Positions 1 through 12,758 of a stretch of 64,000 bases of DNA are shown here, piece after piece. The notes under the pieces were generated by a model. The model was given only the letters and a program-made list of their open reading frames with translations. It was not told the DNA's origin and searched no databases. Position 1 is the first letter of the stretch; each line of letters begins with the position of its first letter. The DNA is taken from contig OY997657.1 in NCBI GenBank assembly GCA_963921795.1, forward strand, positions 32,288,071 through 32,352,070, written 5' to 3'. This stretch comes from Nannobrachium achirus (taxonomy: Eukaryota; Chordata; Actinopteri; Myctophiformes; Myctophidae). A program made the position numbers and the translations under genes.

Positions 1-3000
1 GTCTGGTGGTGACATGTGTAAACATTTATGCGTTTTAAAGCAATATTGGTACATTCACATGAAGTGTGAATTGAGTAATACATGTAATTACTGAGCAGCT
101 TTATAGAGTTCTGGATTGCACTGAAGCTAACCTGAATTCTTCTCCTTAGCCGTGGACACATAATGAAATAAGAGTCAGTGCTGCTGAGCCTGAATTACAG
201 CGAGTGTTTCTCTCAATGACCAGAAACACCCGTTAAGCTGATTTAGAATTCATTGGCATATAAATCAATGAGGCCTTATTACAGTCTCTTTACCACAAGA
301 CAGCAGAGCCCTTTAGCTCAGTCGTTCTAACCTTTTTAACGCTATTCCAAACTTACACTAGACAGATAAAAAAACTCAATCAGGTATAATGGTATATTCA
401 TTGCTTGGAAATGTCATGTGTCATATTCATTGTGATCACACAAGACAATATGGCATGATTTATTATAATGTCCTGCTCTCAAGAACTGGTGTAAGGTGTG
501 TCTATGAACTAAGTGTAGCTCTGTAAAAACCTAGTTAATTGGCAGTGACAGAATGGCTAAAATGATTTTCATAATTGTAAAATTAACATGACAAGATCCC
601 AGCATTCTAAAGAAAATGAACATTGAATAGGCCACTCCAGAAGATATGTTGGCCATCACAACTGCACAACACTATATCTCAGTTTGTTAATGTACAAGTC
701 AAGGCAGGTGTAGAAAACTAAGCGTACCATAAGCTAAACAGCAACACTGCAAGAAGCATGTAAAACTGAAATGTTATAGTAACTAACAGTCTAGTTAAAG
801 ATTGCCAACGTACAAGTGAAACCTTCAAACCCACAAAAGCATTCATAACATTTTCTGTTTTGAGGGAAATATTTATCAGCTGAGCTGAGATTTCTCAATA
901 TCACATCACAATGTCATATAGGTATACAGGCTGTTGTATAGCACGATGGCAACTTATTTTGACCTCTGAATTCATTTTCCTCTGCTGGAGGCTGGAGACG
1001 TTGCTGGTGAGTGGATTTGTGTTGATTAGTACTACTCATCTGTCAAGTTGTAATGAGATTGTCTGCATCTTGTTGTCACATGTCTGAAAGGGTGTGTACG
1101 CTGTCTGTGTTATGCTGGGTGATTGTCCATATTCTTACTGTATGTATATGGTTCTGGTTCAGTGGTTGCTAGGCTGTTACAGTAGGTTTTATTTCACCTG
1201 CTGCTGACACACAAATCTAGTTTCTGATGCAACCCAGAGTGGATTGGTTATCACTGGTTCCCTGAAAAGCGAAGAAACAGATTGAGAACAGAGTGTTGTT
1301 GTTTTTTTGTATTTTTTTGTTAACCACAACCCTAGCGTTCCTATTCTGGGCATAGTAGGCAAACATTCTGTTAAAGTAGCAAATCTACAAGCCCACGTGT
1401 CATGTGTTGTGAGCTTATATATCGTCTATTTTCTACAATAGATTTGGTGTAGAGGGAAACAATGAGCAGAGTAGACCATGTTAGACCCCTGGGCGACTCC
1501 AGACCAAGATGTACTGTACAGTATATAGGATTTATGTTGTAAAGCTGCCTTCTGGCAGAAAAAAGCATATTTTCTTTTCAATCCATGACCCAGTTCTGGT
1601 CAATTGAAAAACGTAATTGCACCTATGGGGGAAGTTCGCTTTGTAGTCTTGAACATAACAAATCACCATACCATATAGTATACCATATTAATAAGCCAGT
1701 AAGACTAACACAGCATATGAATGCACTGCATACAGTACACTTGTCAAAAGGAATTCTGTAGTGGTGTACGATCTGAATGGGCCGCAATGCTGCAATAGAA
1801 ACGCAAATAACTGTCTGAAGTTTTATTCAAATAAAGGAAGTAGATCGATAACAATCTTTTTCTATTTACAGTAACATTATGACCAAGTTCTTTTACCTTG
1901 AATTTGGGCTCAGTCAACTAGTTTATACGCAAGTACTTGGTACTGAATCCTTGTATGTAGTTTCAACAAAATTGGGTCCCAAATGATTAACCTTGCCTCA
2001 TATTGAACCATATTGTTATCTTCCAAAGTTTCCGTAATGCCAGCTTTTAGAGGCTGTGTCTACTGATGATTTTTTCCTTTAAAATGGAGCAAAATCAACC
2101 AGCTCAAAATTTGTAAATAGAGGCCATATGGCTGGAAATGCCTTTCAGGTGCGAAGGTTAAAGGGAAATCAAATACACCTATCTGCATAAGTAGATTGAA
2201 TAAATGAATTAGGTCCCTCAGCGTGTTTGCCAGACTTGCCAGTGTCTGCCACAGTTTCGGCTAATGATGACTAATATCATGCCTTAATGTTGCAGGAGGC
2301 AACAGTCCCAGTATCATTTATAATATATTGATCACATGAAAGCCACACAATAGGCTAATAATAAGTCTTACCATCTCATCTGATGAGGATACAGTATGGA
2401 TGAAATCTAGCTGTGACCAGAGTAGTCCAGATCCCTTCCCCATTCCACAAATTAGGACAGTGTTGTGTTAATCCAAAAGACTATCTTCCCCTCAGTAATC
2501 AATAAAGCTCCATAATCCTTCGAATAGCGGCGTTCCAGTAGGCCCTGGATTCCAGCCTCATCTTTTTTATCTCTGTAAAGGTGAGCAATGTTCAGTAGAA
2601 AAGGCTTATACAGTATATCATTTTGGCGAGAGACTTAAGTCGAACTTCTTTCTGCACAGTGAAATTGGTTTCACGTTTGTTGAAGTCAGGGTGAACTTGC
2701 TTCTCAAATACAAGATGCCATACAACTGCGTAACACACAAATCAAGGCTGTACATTCCCTTCACATTCATGAATAGCACCTCCTCAGATTGTGCTTAGAG
2801 AGTATACACACCACTTTACACAAAACATTTACACACAATTTACGAACAGCAATGAGGCCATTTATTTTCTCCTGTCATATGTGTCCTGCGACTGGGTTCA
2901 ATTGTGTTCAAACTAGAAATTAACCACATACTGTACCAGAGATCACTTGGAACCACCTCGTACAGGTGGACCAGGGAGTCAGGGAGCATTCTTTGGTCCT

Positions 3001-4269
3001 TATCAGGGTTCATTTTGGGCTTTCACACCACCCCAAGTGAAACAAACTTGGCCCGGGGTTAATGCTCCAGGGTTCAATTCAACTGCACTGACTATAGGGC
3101 TGGTCTGAAAGCAGCCTGAATTCAATTTCTCAACCCACTTTGAGGCTAATGCATGCTTTTATTTGTTCTCACTTCAACACATGCTCACGTCCAGATAGTT
3201 CATGCTAAGTCTCCAACACCGAAGCTCAAATCTATGTTTTTCTTACTTACATTTTTATTAATTTTTAATGAACAAAACTATACACAACTTAAGACAATAA
3301 ACAAACAAAAGACATCACACAATGTTGCCAAACACCATCTTATATAGAAAATAAATCAAAATTAATTAAGCTCAAATCTGTGTTAATGGAAAAGAATATG
3401 AATATGCTTATGGTTTTATAGTGTCTTTTAAGTGACCCCCCCCCCCCCCTCATAAAAACTAAAGTAAAATAAATCATTTCCCCAAATCATTATGTATGAT
3501 AACAATCTTTAAAAGAAAACAATGCTCTATAAAGGCTCACCAAGCTTTACATTTAGTTTGAGGACACTCCATAGCTGAGTAATATTTGCCTTGGGACTTT
3601 AGAAAATGCTACAGCTGGCCCCTTGTGAGTTTAAGCCTAGGTAATGCACACATTTGTTGACACTGATGGCAGTTGATCCCACATTCTTTCTTTTCTTTTT
3701 TTCTACATTCAGCGGCAGTAAAAGCAAGGCTTTGTGGACTGGAACACCTTATTAAAGAGTGAGCCTTTAGACAGACGGCTCAGAGAAAGAAGGCTGCCAC
3801 AGCCTGCCAGCGATGCTTTGCTCGCACTGAATACAGGGGGAAGAGAGAGCGAGAGAGAGAGCGTTAACAGGCTGTGAGCTAGCAGATGCGAGTCTCTGTT
3901 TTCATTTACACCTTTTATTTGAGGGCATTTTAGCTGGTGCTCTCTCACACAGAGTAACTGACACTGAGTGCAGCTAGAACAACAGTGTGTTTAGCCACTT
4001 AAGCCCCCCCCTCCCCATTTAAAAATAGCAGTATTGCTATTTTTAAAGAACTTTACCCATGACATGACGAAAATAGGTAAGGAATGCAAAGTTAAGGGCG
4101 ACCACTGTGTCCTGCTGAATAGATATGGCATTTATTTTTCTGAGATCAGGAACATTTTGAAATATCCTCTGGGGAAGGAAATTATAAATAAGAAACTATA
4201 AATGCATATCTCTACTTGAGCATAGAATTTCACAGAAGCTTTCCCTTCACTGTAGAATTAATTTATGGA
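1..4269. other. Gene-free stretch, upstream region or intron
   Basis: No coding sequence supported. It contains one imperfect palindromic module near 1376-1430 (see the palindromic family) followed by a motif GGTGTAGAGGG shared with 4487-4498, and a C14 run at 3436-3449. Confidence 0.6.
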
Positions 4270-4750
4270 GCATACGCTGTTCAGTAAATAGATTGCCATA
4301 GAAGAGGGGTCTTCAACAGGGGATCCGGGACCCCTAGGGGGTCCTCAGAGTTACTACAGGGGGTCCTCCAAATCTTCCAATCCTTTTTATATTAACAACT
4401 TGAACCCTAGTGTCCATATTCTGAGAACTGTAACCAAAAATAGAAGATCTACAAGCTCACAACGTCTCGTTTCAGCAAAGAGGTTTGGTGTAGAGGGGAA
4501 AAAGTACAGAGTAAAAGGTCAAGTGTATTAGGTAATGACGGCTCAAGTGGTTAAAATCTGAAAACACAAATTGACATGAATCCAAAATACACTGATGGTT
4601 GTGCTGTCAAATGATGAAATTACTCTATATGGAATCTATGAAAAGGTAGTGGGCGTCCCTGCTTCATCTCTCTCTCAACTAAGGGGTCCTTGGCCTGAAA
4701 ACTTTGAAGACCCCTGGCATACACTGTTCAGTAAATAGATTGCCATAGAA
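4270..4750. mobile_element. hAT-like MITE flanked by 34-bp direct repeats
   Basis: Terminal inverted repeats, GAGGGGTCTTCAA at the left and its complement ending GAAGACCCCTG at the right, bound a 413-bp element (4304-4716). The same terminal sequence ends the element at 22613-22824. Unusually, the flanks are a 34-bp direct repeat with one mismatch (4270-4303 and 4717-4750). Confidence 0.7.
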
Positions 4751-5144
4751 CCCTTAGATGTACTGAAACATTTACTGCAGTGTTGAGATGTAGCTGAGTG
4801 TGTTTCCCCTGTAGGAGTGCAGACCGTGAGTTTTGACTAGAACTAGAAGGTGATCCATTATTGATCCCAGAAGGGGGGGGGGGGGGGGCATCCAAGTTGC
4901 CTCCAGTTGCAAAGGCACAGATTGATAACATGGCAATTTAGCCAACACAGACTCTAGGGGAGGCAGTCACTGAAGAGATTATTATTCCTTGTCTAGGCTG
5001 GTGAAGGCTTCTACTGTATATATTATTATTGTTATGCTATTATTAGAATTTAGATTACGAGAGGCTTGTGGTTTAGAATTGGCACAGGGCCTGAACATAT
5101 AATCCTTCAGGTGGCAAGGTTAAAATCATTGTGTGCGTGTGCGT

Positions 5145-5180
<36 letters not shown>

Positions 5181-8100
5181 CTCTCTTTACACAGCCGCAG
5201 CTTTACTATTGATTCACTGATCCATGCCAAATCACCTCCACAGCTTTGTACAAATGAATTGGTCACGGAAGGACGGAAACCTCAGCGTTACAAGCAATTA
5301 GAGGTTAGGTTTGGATGTTGGAACGGTGACAATGAAGCTTATTATCTGTTGCTTAGATTTCCATCGCTTTATAAAGGCTATTTCTGTGAGTTCCATTGAG
5401 CTGTACTTGGGAGCGGTGACTTGCTCCTTTGGCTGAAATGATGAAGCTCAGGCTTGTCTATGACTATGTGCAGTGCCCACAACTAAGAGATGTTTCTACT
5501 TGTGTTTATATTGTCCAGAACCCATCTGCTCTGTATGATGTTGGCACAGACTACATACCAACACACAGATTATAGTGGTTCTTTAACCAACTGTCCCATT
5601 CCTCACTGACCCACAGACCCAGTCATCCTACCTCATTATATTCAGGACATTAAACGTGCAGTATTTGTCCTTTGTTGTCCATAGTGACTCATACTGGGGC
5701 TGGAAGATGTGTCTTCAAATCACATGATTATGATTTCTTTTAAACCTTTGCCTCGATTACGATGAATTAATATTTCATTTGTTTTACATTGCACTCATAG
5801 TTCTCTCACAAGATCTGTACTGTTTTGTTGATATATTAAAGCAAGTGAACAAGATGAAGTAGCTGGTTAGAGGTTCTAAATGTCGGTTTCAATATATTTT
5901 CAGTTTTTTTAACTGCCAATTAACCGCCAACTCAGCATAAGAGTGGCATGGTTTGGGTGCAGCAAGTCGTGCTGTAAGTAGCTGATGGTAAGTGTGGTGC
6001 TCCACCTCACCAATCCATTTCCCAGGGTTATAGCGCATTTGTAAAGGGGACAGACTCCAGTGTTATCGGCTGATACCAACAATTAGCCTTTCCCGACCTA
6101 CTTATTGACCCAACCTTGCTCACCACCACTAGCAATACAATAAAGTGCAAGTTAGATACCTGCATATTGCCCGGGCAAGGCTCCAATTGTATTCATTAAA
6201 TTCATATTCATGAATTCAACCAAAGGGACTTCATTCCAATGTGTGATTCCTAAAATCCTTTCAAGACAGGGTCTGATGATGGCGTGGTTTCTGACTTCAT
6301 GTGGCAGACACACATGACATATCTAATATTTACGATTCAGAGCGAGGTTTCAGCCTAATCTGAGACCCATTGACTTCAATTATCAAATTAAAGTTAAATT
6401 CCCGAAAAGTATTTTTAAGAATTAATTTTGTTGTTGTAGATCTACTATTTTCAACAAATGTTTCTCCATTTTCGCAGAATGTTCACATAAAATGACATGC
6501 CCAGAATAGGAATGCTAGGGTTCATGTGGTTAACTTGCATAAATTGCCTCCCTAAACACATCTTGCTATCATTGTCTGGCTCAAGTCGACACCCAATATA
6601 GCTTGGACCTCTGGTTACCCTCCACAAGGTCAACCTTTATCGGGGCATTTATTATGCTGCTCAGCCGTACATTATTGCTTCATCATGATTTTTTTTACTT
6701 TGACACCCTTCTGCATGCATTAGCAGGCTGCTCTAGCTTCTGTTGGAAATCTTCAAGTGCTGTCAGCCAGGTCATTAGGAAGTAATTATGGGTATGGGGG
6801 CTAATGGCCTCCTCAAGGGCTGTGTGTGTTTCCTCAGTGTCTACCTCTCCATATGCCGATGTGTATGTCTTCTTTGACATTGTACATGGTTCCCAGTGTG
6901 GTTGTCTGTCCATAAGCCCCCCATCTCTCTGTGTGTTTTTTTGGTCCGTCTCTCTCTGCCCTGTCCTTTCCCTCCATTAGCTGTGAATAACAGGCATTGG
7001 GAGAATCTGGGCCAAGGTGAGAGAGCGCAAAAGAGAGAGAGTAGAAAGATGAGAGAAGAACAAATGAGTATTTTTTTTCTTCTCCCCCTCATTCTCCTGC
7101 TCTTCCCCCCTCCCTCCCTCCCTCTCTGCCATTTTTCTATCTCCTCTGCTCCGACTGAGATCCCTCAGTGCTACTGTACCACCCCCCGTCCCCCGTCCCC
7201 GTCCCCCGTCCCCCGTCCCCCCAACACACACACACACACACACTTTCTCCCGGCTCCATTTTGCGCAAAGCCGCAGTCTAGCAGGCAGCCATTGCAGGCA
7301 GCCATTGCAGGAAGAGGGAAAGACAGAAGAACACTCTGCATGTCCTCAGCAGTGCCTTTTCTCCTGATTTTAAACGTGTCTTTTTTTATCTCTTGCTGGG
7401 ATTTCTTTTCTTTTTTTCTTTTTTACCCCGTCAAATCTATTTATCCTTTATTCATTGAGGTGGACCCCGGGAGATTAAAATTCTAGTTTTCAGTAGAGGG
7501 AAAAGAGATCTTGTCTATTTCTGCAGTTCACACACAGCCACATGCACACACACGCCACCCCCCGCCCCTCCCCCTGACTAAGCTCTGTTACTGAATGGAA
7601 CAGTGAACAAACATACACTTTCTTGTTGTAATGACAGATGGTAACTTGTATGTGTACATGCGCTTTTTCTGTCCATGACATCTGAGTGGGTGTGCTGTCC
7701 ATATGATCTCTATTTTCTGACTGTGTAAATATCGCTGTCAAGAGAGAAGATCTGCTAATTGCTGAGTGTGTGGTAATCCTAATCTGGTGAAAGTGGATTG
7801 TGACAGTTGGCTGCTGGGGGATTAGGCCAAGAAGGTTCTCTGCTGCCAGCTCATAACTGGCAGCACAAGAGACCATCTTTTGTTCCTGTTGGTGTCAGAC
7901 TTCAATATCTGTAGTACATTGGGCCTGGATGTATGCAGTATGGTAGTCCAACACTTTGGACTGATCCCAGAGTAGGGCATGCCTTCTTTGATTTGTCAGC
8001 ATGTTGTGCAGATAATGCTGCTCAGAACTTAAAGTGAAGCCTTGCTGGACGGATATCCCCATTTTATATTTGAGAAATCACAGCTACCTCGGGAAACCAC

Positions 8101-8932
8101 ACACAAGCAACGTGTTTGTTACAGGTTATGTAGAGGGGGTGCTTATTGAATGGCGTGGTGAGAGCCTTTATGCATTCTTATTGAGAACCAATCACAACAA
8201 TGTAAATTGAGCGAATAATGCACAAGAAATGTATTCAGTCCAACGTTTGTTGATGCAGCTTGCTCGTACCACAGGGTCACATTAGTCAGACTTCACATGT
8301 CCTGCCATTGGCAAGACAGTAGATTTCCAGTGGATTGGCAGAACATTGAGCTTGTAGATCAGCTATTTTTGCAATTTTTATGACCTTCTCTCACGTATTA
8401 CTTCGAAGTTTAAATCTACCTATGAAGGTGGATTCTGCTTTTCAATGGGAATGGAGTGGTTTCTTGCCATTTGCGGGTTTCTGCAAAAATACACTCGTAA
8501 AAATTAGAAAGGCAAAACAGGGAAAGAAGTCTGTGGGGGAAAAAAAGCATTTGCAGGAAATCTCCTGGAAAAGAGTGGTAAAGCCCGAAGACTTGAAACG
8601 GCACATCTGTATGTGTAGTATGTAGTAAAATAAACTATAACCTGCACACTCAGATGGTCCAGTAAATATATTTATTGACAATATTATGAGCCTAGGGTCT
8701 GCATCAGATCAACTTGCGTAAACTCATAATTTGACCTGACGAAGAGCCTAGGTTCAAAAAGTTAATAAAGGTATTGGAACATGTGTGTGCAGGTTTTCTT
8801 TTTCTTTTTCCAAAGGGAATTTCTTTGGGCTATTGGGGTTTTAGAGTAAAGGCCATCGGACTAGAAATCCTCATTAAGGCCTGCCGATATTAATGTATAC
8901 AAATATATAATCAAAGATCAAGGATTTTATTA
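4751..8932. other. Gene-free stretch
   Basis: Contains a G16 run (4873-4888), (GTGTGC)n/(GT)n at 5131-5180, a reverse-oriented palindromic module around 6436-6535, purine- and pyrimidine-rich tracts at 6930-7250, and a repeat with CCTATGAAGGTGGATTCTG (from about 8419) also found reversed near 15480. No exon recognised. Confidence 0.55.
7178..7243 (-). repeat. C-rich (CCCCCGT)n tract with G-quadruplex potential, then (AC)n
   Basis: Six C-runs of four or more, separated by GT, at about 7182-7222, then (AC)10. The minus strand satisfies a G-quadruplex pattern and the plus strand an i-motif pattern. CpG-rich for its surroundings. Confidence 0.8.
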
Positions 8933-8940
8933 GAGATGTT

Positions 8941-9360
8941 ACCGATCAATCGGCAATGGATCGGATCGGGCCGATCAAAGCGTGATCGGCGATAATCGGT
9001 GGTTTAGATCAAAAGGTAAATTCACCGATCCGATCCGATCGGTGCATCCGATCAACCAGACGTTCAGTATGCCCACTTGAGGCCATTTTGGGGTATTGAT
9101 TCCCACAGTGCTGAAGGAATAATTAGTTACTGCTATGATAATAAATACATAGTAATGCTGGTAAATAACTATAAGGCAAATATATAAATGAATTCATGAG
9201 TGAATTAATTAATTAAAGTTAAAACATTAACATTTAGAAAATATAAATAATATATAAATAATAACTTGATCGGATCGGTGATTGATCGGTATCGGGTGAT
9301 CAAACTTTTGTGATCGGTGCTCGGTGATCGGTTCCAAAAAACCTGATCGGACCATCCCTA
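8941..9360. mobile_element. hAT-like MITE, copy 1 (420 bp)
   Basis: Ends TAGAGATGTTACCGATC and GATCGGACCATCCCTA form terminal inverted repeats, and an exact 8-bp target duplication GATTTTAT flanks them (8933-8940, 9361-9368). The ends are rich in GATCGG. No transposase coding. Confidence 0.9.
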
Positions 9361-9368
9361 GATTTTAT

Positions 9369-12300
9369 TATTATTTCCTAGAATCCCTACCCTTCTTATT
9401 ACTTCAATGCCCATGGAATGCACTAGCGACTGCTACTAGGGGTGCCTGTTCAGCAGGGAGCCTGTCCCTCCACATGCGCTGTGGTGAAACTCCTGTCAAG
9501 TGAAACAAAGTGTCTTGCAATGTGGGTGTCTTCTCTTCTCCCCAGGATAACTGTATGGGTTAGCAATGACAGGGACTATGTGGTGCATTGTTCAAGGAAA
9601 AGAGATAATATACTGGCCCTGGGTGAGAGAAGTGATAAAAAGACTGAGAGGCTATAACTATTATCACCTCTGGTTGACAGGGCAGGAGTTCACCAGTCAA
9701 GGATGCTATTTTCCCACTTGAGTAAATTATGCTACGTTTTTCGACTCATCAAAAGGCTGGCATTGGTCGGGCTCTATTATCATCAGTGGCAGTGGCTGTG
9801 GACTTTGGTTGGACAACCCCAGTCAATGACAAACGCCTAGGTGCCAATTTGATTCATTTGAATAATTATGATGATATTGATTATTATTAATCATTAGTTA
9901 TATTTAGATTTGTATTAGTTAAAGAGTGAAAAATGAAATAAAAGAGTAAATTAAGTACTGGAGGATTATAGCCAGATTTGAATGGTAGACATTGCATTTG
10001 TGGGCCTGGCCTGGGACTCAGGGATGTCGGCGATTACTGTTTCTTGTTGGTCATTAGTGAAGTGAGTACAGACATCGCAGGTTGCAATCTGATGTGTCAA
10101 GCTTCCTCAAGCATATTCTAATCTATACAGTCTGTTGTGCTCCCTCTCTTTCCCCCTCTCATATATTGCTTACTATCCGTCTTTTTTTTGGCAGTTTTTG
10201 TCTCTTATTAACTTCACCCTTTTGCCTTAGCTTCTTTCCCTCTGTTTCTGACTTCAATTCGAAAATCACTTTTGTTTCTCTCCACATCTGAAAGACGCTG
10301 ATACAGAGATCCTCCCCATCTCTTCTCGTCCCTGTTTTTCTGTGATGTGTTTTGCAGATCTGGGCAGAGAGCAGCCTGTCTGTAGGAATCAGATAACCAG
10401 AGTGTAGACTATCAGCTACAGCCAAGCTCCCGGCTTAAGCTCTCAGTTTATGACCTCGTCAATGCTGGAAATAAAATACTAAGCACGAGCGGTCTGCTCA
10501 ATAATTACTTAAATATATTTAATGTTGATGTGGTTTTTATGCATCGCACCACAGCTTTAACACACCTCATCAGCCCCCACAGCCACATAGTCTTTCCAAT
10601 TTCCAAACACAGTGGGCATATTCAGAGTTGAACTGTTGACTGCCTGCTGGCCATCTGCCAAACTGTTTTGCAGATTCGAGAGAGAGAGTGTATTTATTTT
10701 TTACCAAGTTCCGACTGATGATTTGTAATTTTAGGCACAAAGTAGGCTACTATCATATTTGTTATGCTACACTTTCGTATTTCCTCTGTGTGAGTATTCT
10801 GTTTTTTTTTTTTTTTTTTTTCATCCTAGTGACTGCCAAGTGGTTCACTTATGTGGTCCACTTACATACGTAATTGGACATTGATGATCCATTGATGATG
10901 ATGTAATAACTTCCACCTGGACCCTGGCACACCCAGGCACAGTTCTAGTCCAGTGTATTTTGACCGTGGTCCTTGGGACCCCTGGTACCATGATACTCAA
11001 TAAATACCAGGTGTTTCACTCTGATGGGTGTGGTTTCGTAGGACATGGAGCGTGCTCTATGCTTCAACAGGGCAGGCATGCTCTCGGCCGCTTGCTGGGC
11101 GGCCAGTCTGTTTGCATTATGTAGCTACTAGCAAGTTTGTTAATAATAGCTAGTAAAACGTTTCACTATATTCGAAGCAAAGAATGTTTTTCATGATGAC
11201 AAAATTATGTAAAAAGTATTGACAACAAAGTAGGTGTGCCAACAGCAAAGAGACTAGAGACTAGATCAAGGCAGTTGATATTATTTTTCGTTTAGAAAAT
11301 ACGTCGACATTCAATGTAGTAAGCTTAGCTTAAGTTAGCGATGACGGCCACTGGATTGTATGCCAATGTCACTGCTATTTTCGTTCGAACAACTTGCCAT
11401 AAATACACTGAAAGAAATATGCCTCGTGTGCTGTATATATAAGTACCTGTCTGGAGACAAAAAAAAGAAAAATGTTTTATACAGTAACTATTATTACTCT
11501 TACTATCTCTGTAAGATAAAGTATTTTGGTATGAAATCCTGCATTTGTACTTTATTCAAGTATCCTACATCATAATATGTCTGGCTATTGTAACACACCT
11601 AATGTGAGTTTCACGTCGAATTGAAATGTCAGCGAGTTCTGTTGATTTTCAACCTTCAATGAACAGCAGCGGCTAATGCAGAATGCAGTATTATCTATGC
11701 CTGGCTGGTACTGCTGATTGTCTGACCTACTGGAGAGTTGCATAGACCTGGTGTCCCAGGTTCCTGTTTAGACATCGGGAATGACAGCAACACCATGTAA
11801 ATGCCTTTTATTTCCCAGTAGGGTCGAAAACTGCAGTAGCGGTTCCTTAGTCATAGCACACAGTCTTTTTATTTCATTATAGATTATATTGTGTTATAAC
11901 CTCTATTATAATGTATTATAATTATCATAGTAATACATTAATACTTTATAGTGTGTTATAATCACAGTTATAATCCATTATAGTGTATTATAATTAAGAT
12001 AGTTGTAATGATATTGTATTATAATCACAGTAAAAGGGTCAATTTGTTTCTTAACGATAGGGGTACTTTTGTGTGGTGCGGTGTTGTGTAGTGTGGTGCT
12101 AAAGCTGCAGTCAAAAGGGGCTCTAGAGAGTCCCTGAAATCCACTTTGAGAACCACTGTTCTATGTAATTGTCCCAGTCTGCATCTTCCTGATCACACAA
12201 CTGAGGAAGATAAATCTTTTGGTTGTTGCACCAGGCGCATAAATTGTATTTTCCACCTGTTTGATGTCATTAACCTACATGGTTGATTCTGCAGCTCATT

Positions 12301-12653
12301 GTGCCTGACCTAGTTAGCTTTTTGTCCAAAAAACCCTGAAGATAATGATTCTCACTAAATCAGCACTTGTATTATCCAATGCTAGAAATGAGAATGTGTG
12401 CAACTTTATCATGCTTCTTGCTGCAATGATGTGCGAAGCACTGTTATAGGTCTGGAGGATTGTTTATGTCAAAGTAGCTGATTAAGATAGATACATGTAT
12501 TAATCAGAGGATTTATAATTTGTTTGTCTATTAGCAATGGCAAATTCTTGGGGTTTACAGGATTTTTATATTTCTGATAGTCCATACTGTTTGCCTGTAA
12601 TTGCTTCCACAATAAGTGGGATGGGACTATTCATTTTAAAACCTAGTGCGTAT
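9369..12653. other. Gene-free stretch
   Basis: No exon recognised. T20 run at 10802-10821; AT-rich TATTATAAT-type low-complexity tract at about 11875-12030; degenerate hAT-like end (GAGAACCACTG) near 12150. Confidence 0.55.
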
Positions 12654-12661
12654 GTCATGAA

Positions 12662-12750
12662 CAGGCACGTGCTGCACACATAGACATCAAAGGGGGCTTG
12701 AGCCCCTGCCCTTTTATCCGTCTGTAAAAAACATTCTCTGCACGTCACTG
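12662..12750. mobile_element. 89-bp hAT-like micro-MITE
   Basis: Ends CAGGCACGTGC and GCACGTCACTG are inverted repeats, flanked by the exact 8-bp duplication GTCATGAA (12654-12661, 12751-12758). Confidence 0.8.
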
Positions 12751-12758
12751 GTCATGAA

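Noticed and set aside
6896-7486. 196-codon frame on the + strand
   Set aside because: Low-complexity pyrimidine-rich DNA with overlapping open frames on both strands and no recognisable domain.
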